From Burkholderiales bacterium (GTDB taxonomy: Bacteria; Pseudomonadota; Gammaproteobacteria; Burkholderiales; Usitatibacteraceae), in the NCBI GenBank assembly GCA_025350945.1, contig JANXWW010000100.1, positions 1 to 15,554 on the forward strand: DNA of 15,554 nucleotides, read 5' to 3'. Shown in pieces: positions 13,398 to 15,554 of this stretch. Below the pieces are notes generated by a model. The model searched no databases. It had not been told where the DNA came from and worked only from the letters and a program-made list of their open reading frames with translations. Made by a program: the position numbers and the translations under genes. How positions within the stretch are numbered: the first letter of the stretch is position 1; every line of letters begins with the position of its first letter.

Positions 13398-15224
13398 CTA
13401 AAAATCAGCGATCACTTTGATGAATGCTCGGCCGTAGCGCTCAAGTTTCATCGTACCCACACCGCTGACATTTGCCATCTCACTCGTAGTCTGCGGTTTA
13501 GAACGTAAGATTTCCAGCAGCGTGGCGTCATGAAAAATAACGTATGGTGGCACGCCCTGCTCTTTCGCAATCGCCATTCGTGCTGCGCGTAATGCCTGCC
13601 AAAGTGGTTCATCAATCTCCGATATCTCTACGCTGTTTTTCTTTGTGTCCGATATACCAGCACGATCCACCGCCCGTGTTTGTCGTGATCTTTTCGGTGC
13701 GTCTTGTTCCTGGCGCAAGGTGATATTGCGCTCACCTTTTAGCACCGCGCGGCTGGTCTCCGTGAGTGACAAACCACCGAAGCCTTCCATATCAACCTGT
13801 AGTAAACCCATCGCGACAAGCTGGCGGAAAATACCGCGCCACTGACCTTCGCTTTGATCTTTTCCGACACCGAATACAGTGAGTTGATCGTGACCAAATT
13901 GCGAAACACGCTCGGTTTTTTTGCCGAGCAATACATCAATTAAATGCACGGCACCAAATCGTTGGCCCGTTCTGAATACGCAAGAAAGCGCTTTTTGTGC
14001 AGCGACCGTGCCATCCCACGTTTTCGGTGGATTGAGGCAGTTATCGCAGTTACCGCAAATATTTTTATAGTGCTCGCCGAAATAATGCAAAAGCGTGTGA
14101 CGGCGGCACTGAATGGTTTCGCAAAAGCCGAGTAAGGCGTCAAGCTTTTGTTTCTCCAGCCGCTTTCGCTCCTGCGGCGCATCTGAGTTTTCGATCATCT
14201 GGCTCAGACTCACGACGTCGCTTAATCCGTAGGCTAACCACGCATCAGCGGGCGCGCCATCACGTCCGCCACGTCCTGTTTCCTGGTAATAGCTTTCAAC
14301 ACTTTTAGGCAGATCAAGATGCGCCACAAAACGTACATCCGGTTTGTCGATGCCCATGCCAAAGGCAATGGTCGCAACTATGACGACGCCTTCCTCGCGT
14401 AAAAATCTTTTTTGATGAGTGGCGCGCGTGGCAGCATCCAGGCCCGCATGATAGGGCAAAGCGGTGTATCCGCGCCCGCACAGCCAATCGGCGGTTGCTT
14501 CAACTTTCTTGCGTGACAGGCAATAGACAATACCGGCCTCAGCACGATGATCAGCCAGAAATTCAAGTAGCTGTTTTTTTGCATCTGTTTTTTGTGTGAT
14601 CGAATAGCGAATATTGGGCCGGTCAAAACTCGATACAAATTGCTTTGCATCAGCCAGCGATAATCGCTCGATGATTTCACGGCGTGTCAGCGCATCTGCC
14701 GTCGCCGTCAGAGCAATGCGTGGAATGTCGGGAAAGCGTTCATGCAGTATCGTCAATTCGCGATATTCCAGGCGAAAATCATGACCCCATTGCGAAACAC
14801 AATGGGCCTCATCAATCGCAAACAAGGCAATTTTTGATTGTGAAAGTAAATCAAGAAAACGCGGCGTCAATAATCTTTCTGGCGCGACGTAAAGCAAATC
14901 GAGTTCCGCGTTTCGTAATTGCTGCTCGACCTTTCTGGCTTCATTTACATCAAGCGAAGAGTTCAGGAACGCTGCCTTAACGCCGACCTGTAACAGCGCA
15001 TCCACTTGATCTTGCATCAAGGCAATGAGTGGTGAAATAACGATACCCACGCCATCACGAATCATGGACGGAATTTGATAGCAGAGCGACTTCCCGCCGC
15101 CAGTGGGCATGAGGACGAGCGCATCACCACCGTTAATAACTCGATCCACGATTTCTGCCTGCGCACCACGAAATTCGACGTAACCGAAAACCTCGTTGAG
15201 GATTTTTTTAGGTGTGACACTCAT
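13398..15224 (-). CDS. recQ: ATP-dependent DNA helicase RecQ
   Basis: A 608-residue protein, the same size as E. coli RecQ (about 610). RecQ is a 3'-5' superfamily 2 helicase acting in recombination and replication-fork repair. Motifs run in the standard order: FRGAQAEIV (18-26, motif 0), Walker A TGGGKS (41-46, Lys45), DEAH (138-141) with the aromatic-rich loop SQWGHDFRLEY (144-154), TATAD (173-177), FGMGIDKPDVR (288-298) and QETGRGGRDG (314-323, motif VI). The zinc site is Cys373, Cys390, Cys393 and Cys396. The RQC winged helix follows (about 410-500), then a charged linker and a single HRDC domain (about 537-608). It appears intact. The upstream Shine-Dalgarno is weak. Confidence 0.97.
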   Translation of the reverse strand: MSVTPKKILNEVFGYVEFRGAQAEIVDRVINGGDALVLMPTGGGKSLCYQIPSMIRDGVGIVISPLIALMQDQVDALLQVGVKAAFLNSSLDVNEARKVEQQLRNAELDLLYVAPERLLTPRFLDLLSQSKIALFAIDEAHCVSQWGHDFRLEYRELTILHERFPDIPRIALTATADALTRREIIERLSLADAKQFVSSFDRPNIRYSITQKTDAKKQLLEFLADHRAEAGIVYCLSRKKVEATADWLCGRGYTALPYHAGLDAATRATHQKRFLREEGVVIVATIAFGMGIDKPDVRFVAHLDLPKSVESYYQETGRGGRDGAPADAWLAYGLSDVVSLSQMIENSDAPQERKRLEKQKLDALLGFCETIQCRRHTLLHYFGEHYKNICGNCDNCLNPPKTWDGTVAAQKALSCVFRTGQRFGAVHLIDVLLGKKTERVSQFGHDQLTVFGVGKDQSEGQWRGIFRQLVAMGLLQVDMEGFGGLSLTETSRAVLKGERNITLRQEQDAPKRSRQTRAVDRAGISDTKKNSVEISEIDEPLWQALRAARMAIAKEQGVPPYVIFHDATLLEILRSKPQTTSEMANVSGVGTMKLERYGRAFIKVIADF

Positions 15225-15285
15225 GATGAGATGTTATTACCGGATGGTTGTTGATAAGCGGTTGCGGGGCGACATGGATTTTAAT

Positions 15286-15319
15286 TTACAACCAAAGTTG
15301 AGTTACAACCAAAGTTGAG
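15286..15319. repeat. 17-bp perfect tandem duplication
   Basis: TTACAACCAAAGTTGAG occurs twice head to tail without a spacer (15286-15302 and 15303-15319). Each copy contains the small self-complementary unit CAAC-CAAA-GTTG. It lies about 60 nt upstream of the recQ start and beyond the rRNA terminator. Confidence 0.9.
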
Positions 15320-15428
15320 TCTTGACGGCGACGTCGGCAGCAAACTGGCTGGAGGTGTTCGCGGATAGGCGCTGCACTCGTTTCGCCGCATCGGTTGAGA
15401 TTGGTTTTTTGATAGCGCTTCGCCAAGC

Positions 15429-15463
15429 AAAACGCCCCGACTCGGATGGAGAGGGGGCGTTGT
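15429..15463 (-). terminator. Intrinsic terminator of the rRNA operon
   Basis: AACGCCCC (15431-15438) and GGGGCGTT (15454-15461) form a perfect 8-bp GC-rich stem with a 15-nt loop. Read on the minus strand, the stem ends in a short T-run (GGGGCGTTTTG). It begins 15 nt after the 5S rRNA 3' end. Confidence 0.8.
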
Positions 15464-15476
15464 GTTTACAGATGGG

Positions 15477-15554
15477 TCTTGGCGATGACCTACTTTCGCA
15501 CGGGTATACCGCACTATCATCGGCGCTACGTCGTTTCACGGTCCTGTTCGGGAT
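15477..15554 (-). rRNA. rrf: 5S ribosomal RNA, 3' part
   Basis: Read on the minus strand, the sequence begins ATCCCGAACAGGACCGTGAA, followed by the segments GCGCCGATGATAGTGCGG and GCGAAAGTAGGTCATCGCC. These are the conserved loop and 3'-stem sequences of bacterial 5S rRNA, in a form typical of Betaproteobacteria. The 5' part and the rest of the operon lie beyond the right edge. The exact 3' end is placed by analogy and may be off by a few bases. Confidence 0.93.

Larger units (their letters stand above)
15225..15476. other. Intergenic region between recQ and the rRNA operon end
   Basis: The region holds the recQ upstream sequence, a 17-bp tandem duplication and the rRNA terminator. Short open frames on the minus strand (15281-15539) overlap the terminator and the 5S rRNA and have no protein-like sequence. 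I see no tRNA. Confidence 0.6.

Noticed and set aside
15281..15539. Two minus-strand open frames at the right edge.
   Set aside because: They overlap the 5S rRNA and its terminator and have no protein-like features.

Overview
The window looks like a chromosomal segment of a free-living, respiring Gram-negative proteobacterium, most likely a betaproteobacterium. The partial 5S rRNA at the right edge has a betaproteobacterial-looking 3' half. The genes encode a tripartite RND metal pump, several lipoproteins with clear lipoboxes, Tat-dependent proteins, RlmM and RecQ. I see no phage, transposase, integrase, CRISPR array or tRNA. Assignments rest on motif recognition only; no search was run.

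Left part (1-4935). The 3' end of a CusA/CzcA-type heavy-metal RND transporter overlaps by 4 nt an ArnT/PMT-like membrane glycosyltransferase. Convergent to these, on the minus strand, lie a DUF4256 protein, a GFA/CENP-V-type zinc protein, an in-frame remnant of a VOC (glyoxalase/bleomycin-resistance) protein that begins directly after the GFA stop codon, an exported intradiol-dioxygenase-like protein, and a DUF1345 membrane protein.

Middle (4936-8926). A 386-nt AT-rich intergenic region with a perfect 6-5-6 palindrome precedes a two-gene operon: a four-cluster iron-sulfur subunit, and a Tat-exported molybdopterin catalytic subunit of the DMSO-reductase superfamily with a probable Cys molybdenum ligand. 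No NrfD/DmsC-type membrane anchor follows. One cluster-binding Cys of the iron-sulfur subunit is replaced by Glu. The operon is followed by a long, nearly perfect hairpin.

Right part (8927-15554). There are three predicted lipoproteins: one carrying a class I SAM-methyltransferase-like domain, one carrying a C-terminal TonB-like domain behind a Pro/Ala-rich linker, and one alpha/beta hydrolase. Between them, on the minus strand, lies rlmM, which shares a bidirectional terminator with the TonB-like gene. RecQ (minus strand) and the 3' end of an rRNA operon (5S rRNA and its terminator, minus strand) close the window. A 17-bp tandem duplication lies between RecQ and the rRNA terminator.

The strongest candidates for something undescribed are the anchorless molybdenum/iron-sulfur pair with its unusual cluster ligand set and the lipoprotein with a methyltransferase fold. 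The rest is largely ordinary chromosomal content.
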